Positions 26,669 through 35,882 of a stretch of 64,000 nucleotides of DNA are shown piece by piece. Numbering within the stretch: the first letter of the stretch is position 1; the number at the start of each line of letters is the position of its first letter. Location: assembly GCF_020150455.1 (NCBI RefSeq), contig NZ_CP083740.1, positions 2,170,001 through 2,234,000 of the forward strand. Reading direction: 5' to 3'. The position numbers and the translations under genes were made by a program. This stretch comes from Bremerella sp. TYQ1. Lineage in GTDB: Bacteria; Planctomycetota; Planctomycetia; Pirellulales; Pirellulaceae. The notes beneath the pieces are model-generated. The model ran no database searches and was not told the origin of the DNA. It saw nothing but the letters and a program-made list of their open reading frames with translations.

Positions 26669-27715
26669 TTAAGGAAGCTGGATCACTTGGCCGTCGTCGC
26701 GGCCACCAAAGTATTGCCAGATTTTGAGATCAATCGTTTCGCCGACGAAACTAGAGGAAGCGTCTCCCTTGACGACAATCACGCCGCCAGGATGCTGACT
26801 TCTTGCCGTGTAAACACCATCGCGGTCGGATGCGATACCGCTGCTGCTTTCCTGGCAATTAGGGTAACGCCAATTCGGTGGGGCGATGGTGTTAAGGGCC
26901 GTTTGGGTCGGCAGAGGCATCATCCAGTGCTGGCCATTTTCACCGTTGTGGGCTGTCTCTGCGGCACAAGCGGAACCGAACGAATCGATGTCGGCCTGAC
27001 TCGGGTATTGCCACGTTGGGACGTCGGATCCAATGCGTGGTTCCGAAGTGTTTCCGTTGGCCAACTGATCGTCGTTGTTATCGCCGGTCAGATGTTCCGA
27101 CATCATCAGCGTGTTGCTCAATCCGTCGGTAATGGCATTGAAACCAAGCTCAGGAGCCCCTTGCTCAACGCCGCTCAAAATCCTGACTGGACCACGGAAC
27201 ATTCCGTTTTGATTGTCGGGATTTGACCAGGAGTTGGACGAGCCATAGCTGACTGCATAATTACAGCCGGCACCATCTTCCCACGATGCAGCAGGATTGG
27301 TCGGATAGTCTTTATCCGAAGGGCAGCGGAACGCATCGATGCGGGTTTCGCGGACTGCGTTGTTGCTGCCAGCAGCCCAACTAACGTAGAAATTGTTCGA
27401 GGAAACCTGAAGTTGATCGTACAGATTACCTTGTTCGATAAACGGTAGGATACGCACCAGGGCACTGTAGCCTTGGTAAATGCTGATGTTTGGATCTCCA
27501 GGACGGTAGTTCATCGCAGGAAGCGTATTGTACGTATCGTGATAGTTATGAAATGCGAGGCCCAACTGCTTTAGGTTGTTGGTGCATTGCATGCGCCGTG
27601 CTGCTTCACGAGCTTGCTGAACAGCAGGCAAAAGGAGGGCGATTAAGACACCGATGATGGCAATCACCACCAACAGCTCAACCAGCGTAAAGCCGGGACG
27701 TTTTGAGGCAGGCAT
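26669..27715 (-). CDS. DUF1559 prepilin-like protein (cassette 4)
   Basis: A 348-residue DUF1559 protein beginning [20 protein letters not shown], with [20 protein letters not shown]. The C-terminal block is HPGGVIVVKGDASSSFV, where the usual D-G-S-V-x-F is changed to D-A-S-S-S-F. The frame upstream of 27715 shows no family similarity. It is followed on the same strand by the small coiled-coil-like lipoprotein gene, the fourth such pair within 13 kb. Confidence 0.92.
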   Translation of the reverse strand: MPASKRPGFTLVELLVVIAIIGVLIALLLPAVQQAREAARRMQCTNNLKQLGLAFHNYHDTYNTLPAMNYRPGDPNISIYQGYSALVRILPFIEQGNLYDQLQVSSNNFYVSWAAGSNNAVRETRIDAFRCPSDKDYPTNPAASWEDGAGCNYAVSYGSSNSWSNPDNQNGMFRGPVRILSGVEQGAPELGFNAITDGLSNTLMMSEHLTGDNNDDQLANGNTSEPRIGSDVPTWQYPSQADIDSFGSACAAETAHNGENGQHWMMPLPTQTALNTIAPPNWRYPNCQESSSGIASDRDGVYTARSQHPGGVIVVKGDASSSFVGETIDLKIWQYFGGRDDGQVIQLP

Positions 27716-27947
27716 GACAGGCGATCCAGAAAATGGGGTAGGGTAAGGAAAGCAGAATGAAAGCGACGGTGGAGCAAGTCGCAAATATTTGGGGGGGTAA
27801 AGCATGAACAATTAACCCATGCTTATTTGTTAAACCATAACCCCAAAAAGGTGGATCGTCAATTCATACCGCTTTACTGCGATTTTGCCCTTGCCACATT
27901 AAATCCTTAAGCCAAAGAGATTTAGCAACGTTGGTCACACTGTTTAG

Positions 27948-28634
27948 TTACGCTGCGATGCGTCGTGGTAGGTGTCCTGATTCCAGGAACGTGGTGACCA
28001 GTTCGCTGTTGAACGTGGCATCCATTGACTGAAGGAGGCCGCGGTTCATTTTGAACTCGATGAACGAGGTGTACTTTAGCGTTACCCCGGTATCGGGATG
28101 GCGGATATTGCTGTCGGTTCGCATCACGATGAGATCTTCGCGCGGAGCGAAGAACTTCCGCAAACCTTCCACGCCGAGGTATTCAAAACAGCGGTAGAAC
28201 TCTTCGATCTGCCCGCCGAGCGAACTCAAATCGAACAACCCAGTCCAACCGAGTCGCTCTGGATCGCCGTTGATCCACCAGCGAAGCGAAGGATCGATCA
28301 GCGGGTTTTCGTTCACCAAAAAGTCAGGCCGATTCGAAGTGATCGATTGCATCGCGACATCGACGATTGAGTTGGGATGATCGATGAAGTGATGCTCGTT
28401 AAGCAGCAGCGGCGGCGCGGCAGGATAACGATAAGCTGAAAAGCGATTGAGAACTTCTGCTAACGCTGCGATCGTCCGACGATTGACTCGTTTTCGAGCA
28501 TGCTCGATGTTGTGAATCGTCCGCACGTCGACACCGACAGCGTCGGCTAGCTCTTTACGAGTCAGATCCAAATCGTCCAAGAAGAACGAAAGCCGCCCCG
28601 CGACGGTGTGTACCCCAGTTGTATGACGTCCCAT
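27948..28634 (-). CDS. XRE-family regulator with NTF2/SnoaL-like C-terminus
   Basis: A 228-residue protein. Residues 10-65 are an XRE helix-turn-helix (RKELADAVGVDVRTIHNIEHARKRV). Residues about 90-225 look like an NTF2/SnoaL-type cone fold: QIEEFYRCFEYLGVEGLRKFFAPREDLIVMRTDS and VTLKYTSFIEFKMNRGLLQSMDATFNSELVTTFLE fit the conserved helix-strand-strand-helix pattern. This domain often binds small ligands or modulates partners. The ECF41 sigma factor in the window also carries such a domain. The gene stands alone; its targets are unknown. Confidence 0.8.
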   Translation of the reverse strand: MGRHTTGVHTVAGRLSFFLDDLDLTRKELADAVGVDVRTIHNIEHARKRVNRRTIAALAEVLNRFSAYRYPAAPPLLLNEHHFIDHPNSIVDVAMQSITSNRPDFLVNENPLIDPSLRWWINGDPERLGWTGLFDLSSLGGQIEEFYRCFEYLGVEGLRKFFAPREDLIVMRTDSNIRHPDTGVTLKYTSFIEFKMNRGLLQSMDATFNSELVTTFLESGHLPRRIAA

Positions 28635-28771
28635 GTTGTCGTGCCCCTGTCCCGAAGTTGCGAATTGCTACAGCGATGGGATACAACCAAGTCTAGGTAC
28701 GTAGAAATGGGGGAGTCAATGCCGATCTGGGCCGCTATCGATTCTTTGAGCCGCTTCTTTTGCAAAACCAC

Positions 28772-29959
28772 TTACTTCGCGAGAAACAAGAACGTTCCCT
28801 TCTTGTTGCCGGCGATGATATCGGTTTTGCCATCCCCGTTTACATCGTGAAGCGTAATCTGCCGGCCGGTGCCGCTATTGTCGTCGATCTCGACTGGAAC
28901 AAACGTCAGTTCACTGGAAGCATTTCGATTGGCCAGAAAAACGGCGAGCACTGCAGGGTCTTTGGCGCCAGGGTCTTTGCCGTTATGGGCCCAGTAGCAT
29001 TTGCCGGTGACGATATCTTCGACGCCATCGCCATTCATGTCGGCCAATTCGACGGCGTGCAGTTGGCTGAAAACCAACTTGCTTGCCGACTTGTCTGGCG
29101 TTCCCATGATCTCGTGCTGCTTGAACTGGATTTCGCCGTTTTCGCCTTGCGTTTGTTCATGCCAAACAAGTCCGTAGCCATGTCCATGCAGGCTGGTCAC
29201 AACGTCGTTATCGCCATCTCCGTCGAGGTCTACCGCGTGCATGCCGGCGCCGCCAGGTGCGAAGCGGTAAGCATGTTTCGTCCATGGTGTATTACCGTCC
29301 CAATTCTCTGGCTGCTCCCACCAACCTTCCGGCATTAGGAAATCTTGTCGCCCGTCGCCGTTGATGTCGCCGATACCTAGCCCGTGCTGATAACGCCCCC
29401 AGCCTTGCTTTTCGGAGATAGGCGTCCATTGCCAGCGCTGAGTTGGATCGTCTTGACTAGGACGTGCGTAACCAAGCTGACCTTCAAAGTGACAGATCAA
29501 CTCTTTCTTACCGTCGCCGGTGATGTCGAGAAATGCAGGCGCCTCGTTGTCGACGGCAGGAAACGCAAAGTGCTTCTTCCAAGGTTCGCCGGAGGTGTTG
29601 TTTTCGTACCAATGGGCAGGAGTGCCTGGCAAGCCAACAACAAGCACGTCGTCTAACCCATCGCTGTTAAAGTCGGCGACGTACGAGAAGAAATTGTCGG
29701 AATAGCCTCGGTCGTTCGGAAATGCTTTGCCATCGTAGAACTTGTGCTTGTCTTGAAAGTCAGGCCCGGCAAACCAATAGGGTCCGCAAACGATGTCGGT
29801 CTTGTCATCTTGATTGAAGTCCCCGACCGACGCTCCTTCGGCGAAGTATTCTTCGGTGAGCTGAATCTTCGCGAAGCTTGGTGCCTTGGGGACTTCCGCC
29901 CTCAGTGGACCAACCAACAGAAGCAGGGCAGGGCAGAGTAGCAAAATGCGGGGTGACAT
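28772..29959 (-). CDS. Secreted FG-GAP/VCBS-type beta-propeller protein
   Basis: A 395-residue protein with a signal peptide (LLLCPALLLLVGPLRAE). Seven calcium-type Dx(D/N)xDG loops are visible: GDFNQDDKTD, ADFNSDGLDD, DITGDGKKE, GDINGDGRQD, VDLDGDGDND, ADMNGDGVED and HDVNGDGKTD, one per propeller blade. The fold is an integrin-like seven-bladed beta-propeller, common among planctomycete exoproteins. No catalytic motif is apparent; a binding or structural role outside the cytoplasm is likely. GGAG precedes the ATG. Confidence 0.9.
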   Translation of the reverse strand: MSPRILLLCPALLLLVGPLRAEVPKAPSFAKIQLTEEYFAEGASVGDFNQDDKTDIVCGPYWFAGPDFQDKHKFYDGKAFPNDRGYSDNFFSYVADFNSDGLDDVLVVGLPGTPAHWYENNTSGEPWKKHFAFPAVDNEAPAFLDITGDGKKELICHFEGQLGYARPSQDDPTQRWQWTPISEKQGWGRYQHGLGIGDINGDGRQDFLMPEGWWEQPENWDGNTPWTKHAYRFAPGGAGMHAVDLDGDGDNDVVTSLHGHGYGLVWHEQTQGENGEIQFKQHEIMGTPDKSASKLVFSQLHAVELADMNGDGVEDIVTGKCYWAHNGKDPGAKDPAVLAVFLANRNASSELTFVPVEIDDNSGTGRQITLHDVNGDGKTDIIAGNKKGTFLFLAK

Positions 29960-30063
29960 ATCAGGAACTCCGAGGCGGGGTAAGCAAGAGACGAGTCGAG
30001 TCCCTTATTCTCCCAAGCCAAGTAGCCGATGTCACCCGCGAATCGGAAAGAAATTACGCTCGG

Positions 30064-30486
30064 TTATTCGTCGCCGCTCGAGCTCGCTTGAGCTTTTTCT
30101 TCTCGCAGGCGTTTGACTTCTTCTTCCAATGCACGACGGCTGGCAATGCGTTGGTCACGAAGTGAAAGAATGTAGGTTTTCGTCGCGAAACCATCGATCC
30201 CGGCCAGCACAACAATCCGCAACAGCAACAACGTGACGCAGGCCCAGTAGAGAACAAAGAAGACGTTGTGCGGAATGGCGTTGCTTACCAAAAACGCGAC
30301 GGCGATCATCACGATGGTGCTCGTCACTTTCTTGCGACGCTTGACTTGCGAGAGCAGATACTCTCGCTTCTGAGCATCCCATTCGGTGTGCTTTTCGATC
30401 ATCTTGATTGTGTGCAGATGCTGTGTGTGCATCATCCAAGCAACCACGATCAAAATGAAAGCGATCAGCGCGGTGGCGAAAAGCAT
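30064..30486 (-). CDS. Membrane protein with C-terminal coiled coil, unknown
   Basis: A 140-residue protein with three hydrophobic segments (about 3-19, 54-73 and 76-98) and a charged helical tail (RIASRRALEEEVKRLREEKAQ) likely forming a coiled coil. It follows the M28 peptidase gene on the same strand after 47 bp and may belong to its transcript. No recognised family. Confidence 0.7.
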   Translation of the reverse strand: MLFATALIAFILIVVAWMMHTQHLHTIKMIEKHTEWDAQKREYLLSQVKRRKKVTSTIVMIAVAFLVSNAIPHNVFFVLYWACVTLLLLRIVVLAGIDGFATKTYILSLRDQRIASRRALEEEVKRLREEKAQASSSGDE

Positions 30487-30533
30487 TGGTCAGTTCCACC
30501 CCAAACTAAGATGGCATTGGATTCAACTTGCAG

Positions 30534-31586
30534 TTATTCGACTTCCTGCAGCCATGTCAGCACCACTTTGCCTACTTTGGCCAACGAATCGGCCGAGCAG
30601 TTTTCAGGCACGTCCTGCTGCGTATGCCAATATTTTGGTCCATAGCCAGGACTTGGGTAGTCGAAATCGATAATATCGATGATCGGAATGCCGCCGATAT
30701 CGTGCAAGGGGACATGGTCGTCGTTAACCGTATGTCGTGGCCTGCGAACGAATTCGGGAATATTCAATCGATTCGCAACTCGCCAGACATCAATTACCAG
30801 CGGCCGCGTATCTTTCCAGGACAGGCTGTTGCGTTCCTGGTAAATCTGCAAGTCCTTATCGCCAACCATGTCGAGCAGGATGCCCCACTTATAGCGGAAG
30901 TCGATGTCGGCACTGCGATATCTCTGAGCCAGATAAGTTGACCCCAGGAAAAACGGATCGCGTTCTTTATCGAAGATGAACTCTTCGGCATCCAGGAAGA
31001 CAACATCGATGCCGTATTTGGTATCCAAGTCGGCCAGATGCCGAGAAAGCTCCATCAGTGCGGCAGCTCCGCTCGCGCCGTCGTTGGCCCCCAGGAAAGG
31101 AGCTTTGGGATTCTCGGGATCTTCGTCGGCATAAGGGCGAGTGTCGTAATGGCAGCACAACAAGATCCGTTCGGTTCGTTCCGGATGAAACCGCCCAAAC
31201 AGATTGGTTAGCGTGACCGGTTGGCCTGTTTCAGGGTGGCGCACTTCCCACGACTGCTTAACGACCGTTGCCCCATGCTTGGTCAGATGATCTTCAATCA
31301 TCTGCTGCTGCTTTTGCATGGCCGGGCTACCGCTGATGCGGGGACCGAGATCACAGATATCTTTCAAATGCTGATAAGCTTTTTCGCCGTCGAAAGGGAG
31401 AAAGCGTGAAAGATCTTCCGGGCCGTTTACATTCGCTGCTGGAGGCTGCTGCTCCTCATTGCCCCGGTTTAATGCCATCATCACGACAATCGCGATCACG
31501 CCAATAAACCCGGCGACCATTTTGCTCCAGCGAGGGATCGGTTGTTCTTGCGGATCGGAAGGCAAAGCCAAGCTCGGTAAAGACAC
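30534..31586 (-). CDS. M28-family peptidase/glutaminyl cyclase-like, membrane anchored
   Basis: A 350-residue protein. A membrane anchor lies at about residues 23-40 (VAGFIGVIAIVVMMAL). The di-zinc domain shows CCHYDTRPYAD, GANDGASGAAALMEL, LDAEEF and, at the end, YWHTQQDVP; the H-T-x-x-D tail is the usual mark of the glutaminyl-peptide cyclotransferase branch rather than plain aminopeptidases. It would act on peptides in the periplasm. The start is GTG at 31586. The adjacent GT9 gene ends 16 bp upstream, so the gene is probably in its operon. Exact reaction unproven. Confidence 0.87.
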   Translation of the reverse strand: MSLPSLALPSDPQEQPIPRWSKMVAGFIGVIAIVVMMALNRGNEEQQPPAANVNGPEDLSRFLPFDGEKAYQHLKDICDLGPRISGSPAMQKQQQMIEDHLTKHGATVVKQSWEVRHPETGQPVTLTNLFGRFHPERTERILLCCHYDTRPYADEDPENPKAPFLGANDGASGAAALMELSRHLADLDTKYGIDVVFLDAEEFIFDKERDPFFLGSTYLAQRYRSADIDFRYKWGILLDMVGDKDLQIYQERNSLSWKDTRPLVIDVWRVANRLNIPEFVRRPRHTVNDDHVPLHDIGGIPIIDIIDFDYPSPGYGPKYWHTQQDVPENCSADSLAKVGKVVLTWLQEVE

Positions 31587-31602
31587 AGTTACAGTCCAAA
31601 AG

Positions 31603-32646
31603 TTACGCAGCTTTAGGATGCCGCATATTGAGCAGGATGTCTACCTGGCTCAGGACGTCCACCGTGGCAATGGCTTGCATCGCCTCGTTTCCAGCACGGC
31701 GACGCTTGCGGCAGGAAAGAGGATCGTGCACGTTTTGAACCGTTCGGTGAATGCCGCGACAAGGACTATAGTACTCTGACTTGGTCACTCCGAACAAGGA
31801 AATCGTCGGCGTTTCGAGGGCTACTCCGAAGTGTAGCGGCCCCGTATCGCCGCTGATTAACAGGTTCGCATGCCGAATCGTTTCTTTCATTTCGGCGATC
31901 GACATTTTCGGTAGGATGCTGACCGAATTCGGCGCGATGGCTCGAGCCGTTTCGGCGGCTTCTTCGGCGTACTTGTATTCGTCGTCGTTTCCCCACAGCA
32001 AGACACTGGGAATCTCGTACCGCATGCTCAGATCGGCGGCGACTTCTCCAAAGCGAGCCGGAACCCAGGTCTTCGAGAACCATCCAGCACCAACATTCAG
32101 CACGGCATAACGTCCCGAGGCAATTACCGGCATCCGTCTGGCCATCGTTTCGTGTGCCACCGCATCGTACGGCATCTGAAACTCAAGCCCTGGGTTCTCG
32201 ATTCCCAGCGGTTGGAGAAGCTCGAGGTACTTCTCGGCGATGTAGGTTGATTTCGGCGTGATGTGCCTACCGGCTAGATTCGGCGCGAGTTCCCGCGCTT
32301 GCCCGCGTGTGAAGGTGATTTGGTGCTTTCGCCCGGAAAGCCAGCCAGCGGCGGCGCTTTTGGTAAGGCCTTGTACGTCCAACACGATCTCGAACTTGTG
32401 CCGCGACAAGGCACGACGCAAGCGATTGATCTCGGCCGGCTTGGTGAGCCAACCTTTTTCAACGGTGAAAAGGAAGTTGAGATCAGTTCGATCGGCCAAC
32501 ACTTTGGCAGCCATCGGCTCGGCAACCCAACCAATTTGTGCCGCGGGGAATTCCTTTCGCAGTGCGCATAGCACCGGCAGAGTCAGGACGGTATCTCCCA
32601 GAGCACTCAATCGCGTAATAAGAATTCTAGGGGCAGGTGATAGCAT
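31603..32646 (-). CDS. Glycosyltransferase family 9 (heptosyltransferase-like)
   Basis: A 347-residue GT9 enzyme. N-terminal RILITRLSALGDTVLTLPVL is the acceptor-side signature and SGDTGPLHFGVALETPTISLFG is the nucleotide-sugar block of ADP-heptose:LPS heptosyltransferases. It likely adds a heptose or similar sugar to an envelope glycolipid; whether this organism has true LPS heptose cannot be read from the window. The start at 32646 (MLSPAPRIL) is preferred, with AGGAG upstream. It precedes the M28 peptidase and membrane protein genes on the same strand. Confidence 0.9.
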   Translation of the reverse strand: MLSPAPRILITRLSALGDTVLTLPVLCALRKEFPAAQIGWVAEPMAAKVLADRTDLNFLFTVEKGWLTKPAEINRLRRALSRHKFEIVLDVQGLTKSAAAGWLSGRKHQITFTRGQARELAPNLAGRHITPKSTYIAEKYLELLQPLGIENPGLEFQMPYDAVAHETMARRMPVIASGRYAVLNVGAGWFSKTWVPARFGEVAADLSMRYEIPSVLLWGNDDEYKYAEEAAETARAIAPNSVSILPKMSIAEMKETIRHANLLISGDTGPLHFGVALETPTISLFGVTKSEYYSPCRGIHRTVQNVHDPLSCRKRRRAGNEAMQAIATVDVLSQVDILLNMRHPKAA

Positions 32647-32746
32647 GTGGCCGACAACTCCTTTTGTCGCGTGCCACTTCTGGCGGCACGAAGGCGAGCC
32701 GTATCGTAGGGGCAATCGCCTTGCGAGGGCAATAGAGGTTCACCCG

Positions 32747-34000
32747 CTAATACAGTTCGCGAAGCTGCCACTTCCCCAACAACACGTCGAGCTTGCGTGT
32801 CTGAGTGCCGCGAATGGTCGTCATTTCGACCCGATCGCCAGCTTTTTTGTCCTTCAGCAGTTCGATCAAGTGCATGAAACTTTCGACTTCCGTTCCATTC
32901 ACCTCGGTAACGGTATCGCCGCCACGAAGCCCCGCTTTGTACGCCCCAGTATCTTGATCGACACTTTGCACGACACACGGGCCACGCGTAGCATCATTGG
33001 AACCGCGAACTCCTAGAAAGCCACCGCTGCGAAACTTGATGTTCTCTGGCAAGCGTCCAGGCAACGCAGCCATAATGCTTTGCTGCTCGTTCTCATCCTG
33101 GAAAAGCTCTTCGCCGTCGATCACCATTCCGTAAAGTTCGGCACTACCGAGGCTATTCATCTTGGAAAACAGCGGGGCAGGGCTCCCCTTCAGATTCAAG
33201 TAATAAAGTCGAATCCAGTTCAGCTTTGGCAAGATCGGTTCTAGCTCGCGAAGCATTTCGATATCGACTGGGCCATCCTTCACCGTCAGAAGCCGAACGT
33301 TGGGCATCTTGGCGATCTCGGCAAACCAGTCGGCGGTGACTTTGTCGTTCTCGATCTGGACATCTTCAATGAACGACAAGTGCTGCAGGTAATGCAGATG
33401 TTTCGCATCTCCGGTGTACGCGTCCGTAATCCAAACGCCAGGGCCTTCGTCGACCGTTTGAAACCCTTGGATCGGGCCGAAACTAGTGAACTTCACACCG
33501 AGACTGCTTAGGATGCGAATCGCACGTTCCTGCTGAACAGGCTGAATCTTCTTCAGCACATCCCCAGCATAGGCTGCCACCCGATCATGCTCGGTCGCGG
33601 CAATGAGGGCCAGTTTGGCACTAGCTTCGACTTCGGTTTCGATGTCATCCCCAATGGCAAAAGCCCGTAGCACGTGAATGCAGCGAAAGGCTTTCTCAAG
33701 ACTTCCTGTCCGCACGGCATCGGCCAACGGCTGGATCGCTTCACGCTTGGCAGAAATCAATTTCTGGGTGGCATTTTCGCGCAATAGAAACTTGTCGCTG
33801 TCGAGTTGATCGATCCACTGCGCGATTTGAGCCTTCGTTGGCGCTTCCGCAGCGTCGGCAGCCGGAGCAGCGACTGGCTCGGCGGCAGCAGCCAACGAGC
33901 ACCACACGTGGCCGACCCAAATCAGGCAAGCGAACAGACTTAGAATTGGGCGAGGTGTCACAAGCGATCTCGAAACAGGGGACGACGACAGGCGAGCCAT
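32747..34000 (-). CDS. Secreted PDZ-domain protein
   Basis: A 417-residue protein. A signal peptide covers about 1-39 (PILSLFACLIWVGHVWCSLAAAA). Residues about 45-160 are helical repeats (KAQIAQWIDQLDSDKFLLRENATQKLI), similar to HEAT-like segments. The C-terminus at about 315-415 is a PDZ domain (GLRGGDTVTEVNGTEVESFMHLIELL). There is no protease triad, so it is a binding or scaffold protein rather than an HtrA enzyme. It is divergent from the neighbouring RNA methyltransferase gene, whose start lies about 80 bp from this one. Substrate unknown. Confidence 0.78.
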   Translation of the reverse strand: MARLSSSPVSRSLVTPRPILSLFACLIWVGHVWCSLAAAAEPVAAPAADAAEAPTKAQIAQWIDQLDSDKFLLRENATQKLISAKREAIQPLADAVRTGSLEKAFRCIHVLRAFAIGDDIETEVEASAKLALIAATEHDRVAAYAGDVLKKIQPVQQERAIRILSSLGVKFTSFGPIQGFQTVDEGPGVWITDAYTGDAKHLHYLQHLSFIEDVQIENDKVTADWFAEIAKMPNVRLLTVKDGPVDIEMLRELEPILPKLNWIRLYYLNLKGSPAPLFSKMNSLGSAELYGMVIDGEELFQDENEQQSIMAALPGRLPENIKFRSGGFLGVRGSNDATRGPCVVQSVDQDTGAYKAGLRGGDTVTEVNGTEVESFMHLIELLKDKKAGDRVEMTTIRGTQTRKLDVLLGKWQLRELY

Positions 34001-34083
34001 GTTCTGTTATTGTGGAAAGATACTGCCAATTATTCCAGGGCAAAACCAAAATCTCGCCCCTAGCCGTACCACTGCCAACCCAT

Positions 34084-34953
34084 ATGACCGACGCCGATCT
34101 GGCTTCCTTCCAGTATAGCTTGCTCGACTTCGGCTCTGGTCGAAAGCTGGAGCAATTCGGATCGGTAGTGCTCGATCGGTATTCTCCATCGGCGGAAGGA
34201 TTTAAGGCCTCTCAGCCTCAAAACTGGTCGAAAGCGGCTGCCAAGTATGTTCGCCGAACCGAAACCCAAGGAGACTGGCTCGATGCCGATCGTCTCCCGC
34301 AAAACTGGGAAGTCGCGGCAGGCCCGCTGAAATTTCGCCTGAAGACCACCAAGTTTGGCCACTTAGGACTTTTCCCCGAGCAGTACGCCAATTGGAAATG
34401 GCTGCAAGAGACTTGCCGGAAAAGCCCGCAGCCACTGAAGATCTTGAATCTGTTTGCCTACACCGGCGGATCAAGCTTGGCATGTGCCCTCGGCGGAGCA
34501 GAAGTCGCCCATGTCGATGCGGCAGCGAATGTCGTGAAATGGGCACGCTCCAACGCCGAACTTTCCGGCATGAACGAAGCCCCCATACGCTGGATCGCCG
34601 AGGACGCGCGAAAGTTCGTCAAACGTGAAATTAAACGGGGCAATACGTACGACGGCGTAATCCTCGACCCTCCCACGTACGGACATGGCTCGAAAGGGGA
34701 AGTTTGGCGAATCGGCAAGCACCTGCCACTGCTGATGGGCTATCTCAACGAACTGTTAAACGAACGCCCCAAGCTGGTTTTGCTGACTTGCCATTCGCCA
34801 GGCTACGAAGATGGCCCGCTGAAGCAGATGCTGGACGACGCATTCCCTAGCATTTCGACCCGGCAGATCCGATCCGGTCCGCTGACTATTTCCGATACGA
34901 AGGGGCGTCAACTTCCCAGCGGTTACTACGCTAGTTTCGAGAACGTGACGTAA
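34084..34953 (+). CDS. Class I SAM-dependent methyltransferase, RlmI/COG1092-like
   Basis: A 289-residue methyltransferase. SAM-binding motif I is in LNLFAYTGGSSLACALGGAE and the catalytic loop reads LDPPTYGHG in place of the common N/D-PPY. The overall layout fits the COG1092 family of 23S rRNA cytosine-C5 methyltransferases, but the N-terminal PUA-like domain of RlmI is reduced or absent. The ATG at 34084 was taken as start; the frame extends upstream without similarity. It ends 6 bp before the SpoU-family gene, so the two RNA-modifying enzymes form an operon. Target base not known. Confidence 0.85.
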   Translation: MTDADLASFQYSLLDFGSGRKLEQFGSVVLDRYSPSAEGFKASQPQNWSKAAAKYVRRTETQGDWLDADRLPQNWEVAAGPLKFRLKTTKFGHLGLFPEQYANWKWLQETCRKSPQPLKILNLFAYTGGSSLACALGGAEVAHVDAAANVVKWARSNAELSGMNEAPIRWIAEDARKFVKREIKRGNTYDGVILDPPTYGHGSKGEVWRIGKHLPLLMGYLNELLNERPKLVLLTCHSPGYEDGPLKQMLDDAFPSISTRQIRSGPLTISDTKGRQLPSGYYASFENVT

Positions 34954-34959
34954 ACATCG

Positions 34960-35760
34960 ATGCCAGAAATCATTCGCTCACTTCAGAATGCTCAGATCAA
35001 GTCCGCAGTCCGCCTGCGCGATCGACGGGGGCGAATGCAAAAGGGACGAACCATTATTGATGGCCTCCGCGAGATTCGCCGGGCCCTGGAATCAGGATTC
35101 CCAGTCGAATCGATCTTCGTGTTGCCGGAAGCGTTCTCTGGTCCTGAAGCGGACGAGTTTGACGACGTTGTTGCCAAGCATGGGGACCTTCCATTTATCC
35201 ATGTCGCTCGGAATGTGATGACCAAGCTGGCGTTCGGCGAACGAATTGAAGGGGCCGTGGCGATTGCCGAAATTCCACGACGATCTCTGCAGGACGTTCA
35301 ATTGCCGGAGAATCCCCTGATCGTTGTCATGGAAAAAGTCGAGAAGCCAGGCAACGTCGGAGCAATATTAAGAACAATTGATGCCGTAGGAGCGGACCTA
35401 CTGATTTCTGCCGACGGCGGAACCGATCTCTTCAACCCGAATTCGATTCGAGCAAGTTCCGGAACAATTTTCACCGTTCCCCTGGTCGATGCAACTTCGG
35501 AAGAAACGATTCAGTTCCTGCGTGACCGAAAGATACAAATCCTCGCCGCTCGTGTTGATGGTTCGGTACCGTATCTCTCGATCGACATGAAAACGCCGAC
35601 CGCGATTGTCCTTGGCAGCGAAGCACATGGGCTGAGCGAAAAGTGGCACCAAGAGGGCATTACCAATATTCATCTGCCGATGAACGGGATTGCCGATAGC
35701 CTGAATGTCTCGACCACCGCTGCGGTGCTTTTGTACGAAGCACTCCGTCAACGAACGTAA
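34960..35760 (+). CDS. SpoU/TrmH-family RNA 2'-O-methyltransferase
   Basis: A 266-residue SPOUT enzyme. The N-terminal substrate-binding region (KSAVRLRDRRGRMQKGRTIIDG) precedes the knotted SAM-binding core, seen as MEKVEKPGNVGAILRTIDAVGAD, GGTDLFNPNSIRASSGTIFTVPL, IVLGSEAHGLSEKWHQ and IPMNGIADSLNVSTTAAVLLYEA (here HLPMNGIADSLNVSTTAA). It transfers a methyl group to a ribose 2'-OH of rRNA or tRNA. It starts 6 bp after the preceding methyltransferase stop. Target nucleotide not predictable. Confidence 0.93.
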   Translation: MPEIIRSLQNAQIKSAVRLRDRRGRMQKGRTIIDGLREIRRALESGFPVESIFVLPEAFSGPEADEFDDVVAKHGDLPFIHVARNVMTKLAFGERIEGAVAIAEIPRRSLQDVQLPENPLIVVMEKVEKPGNVGAILRTIDAVGADLLISADGGTDLFNPNSIRASSGTIFTVPLVDATSEETIQFLRDRKIQILAARVDGSVPYLSIDMKTPTAIVLGSEAHGLSEKWHQEGITNIHLPMNGIADSLNVSTTAAVLLYEALRQRT

Positions 35761-35861
35761 CCCGTCGAAACTAGAAAATGGTAGGGGCATCGCTTCAGAT
35801 GGCTCTGTCCCCTCTGTGCTGTCGTACTGAACACGGTAGAGCTTCCGTTTCGCTCAGCGTC

Positions 35862-35882
35862 AGCCTACTTCAAATGTAGGCT
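35862..35882. terminator. Hairpin between SpoU-family gene and folD
   Basis: AGCCTAC (35862-35868) pairs with GTAGGCT (35876-35882), a 7-bp stem with a 7-base loop. It overlaps the stop codon of folD on the minus strand (35881-35883) and lies about 100 bp after the stop of the SpoU-family gene, where two convergent genes end. No T run. Confidence 0.4.
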
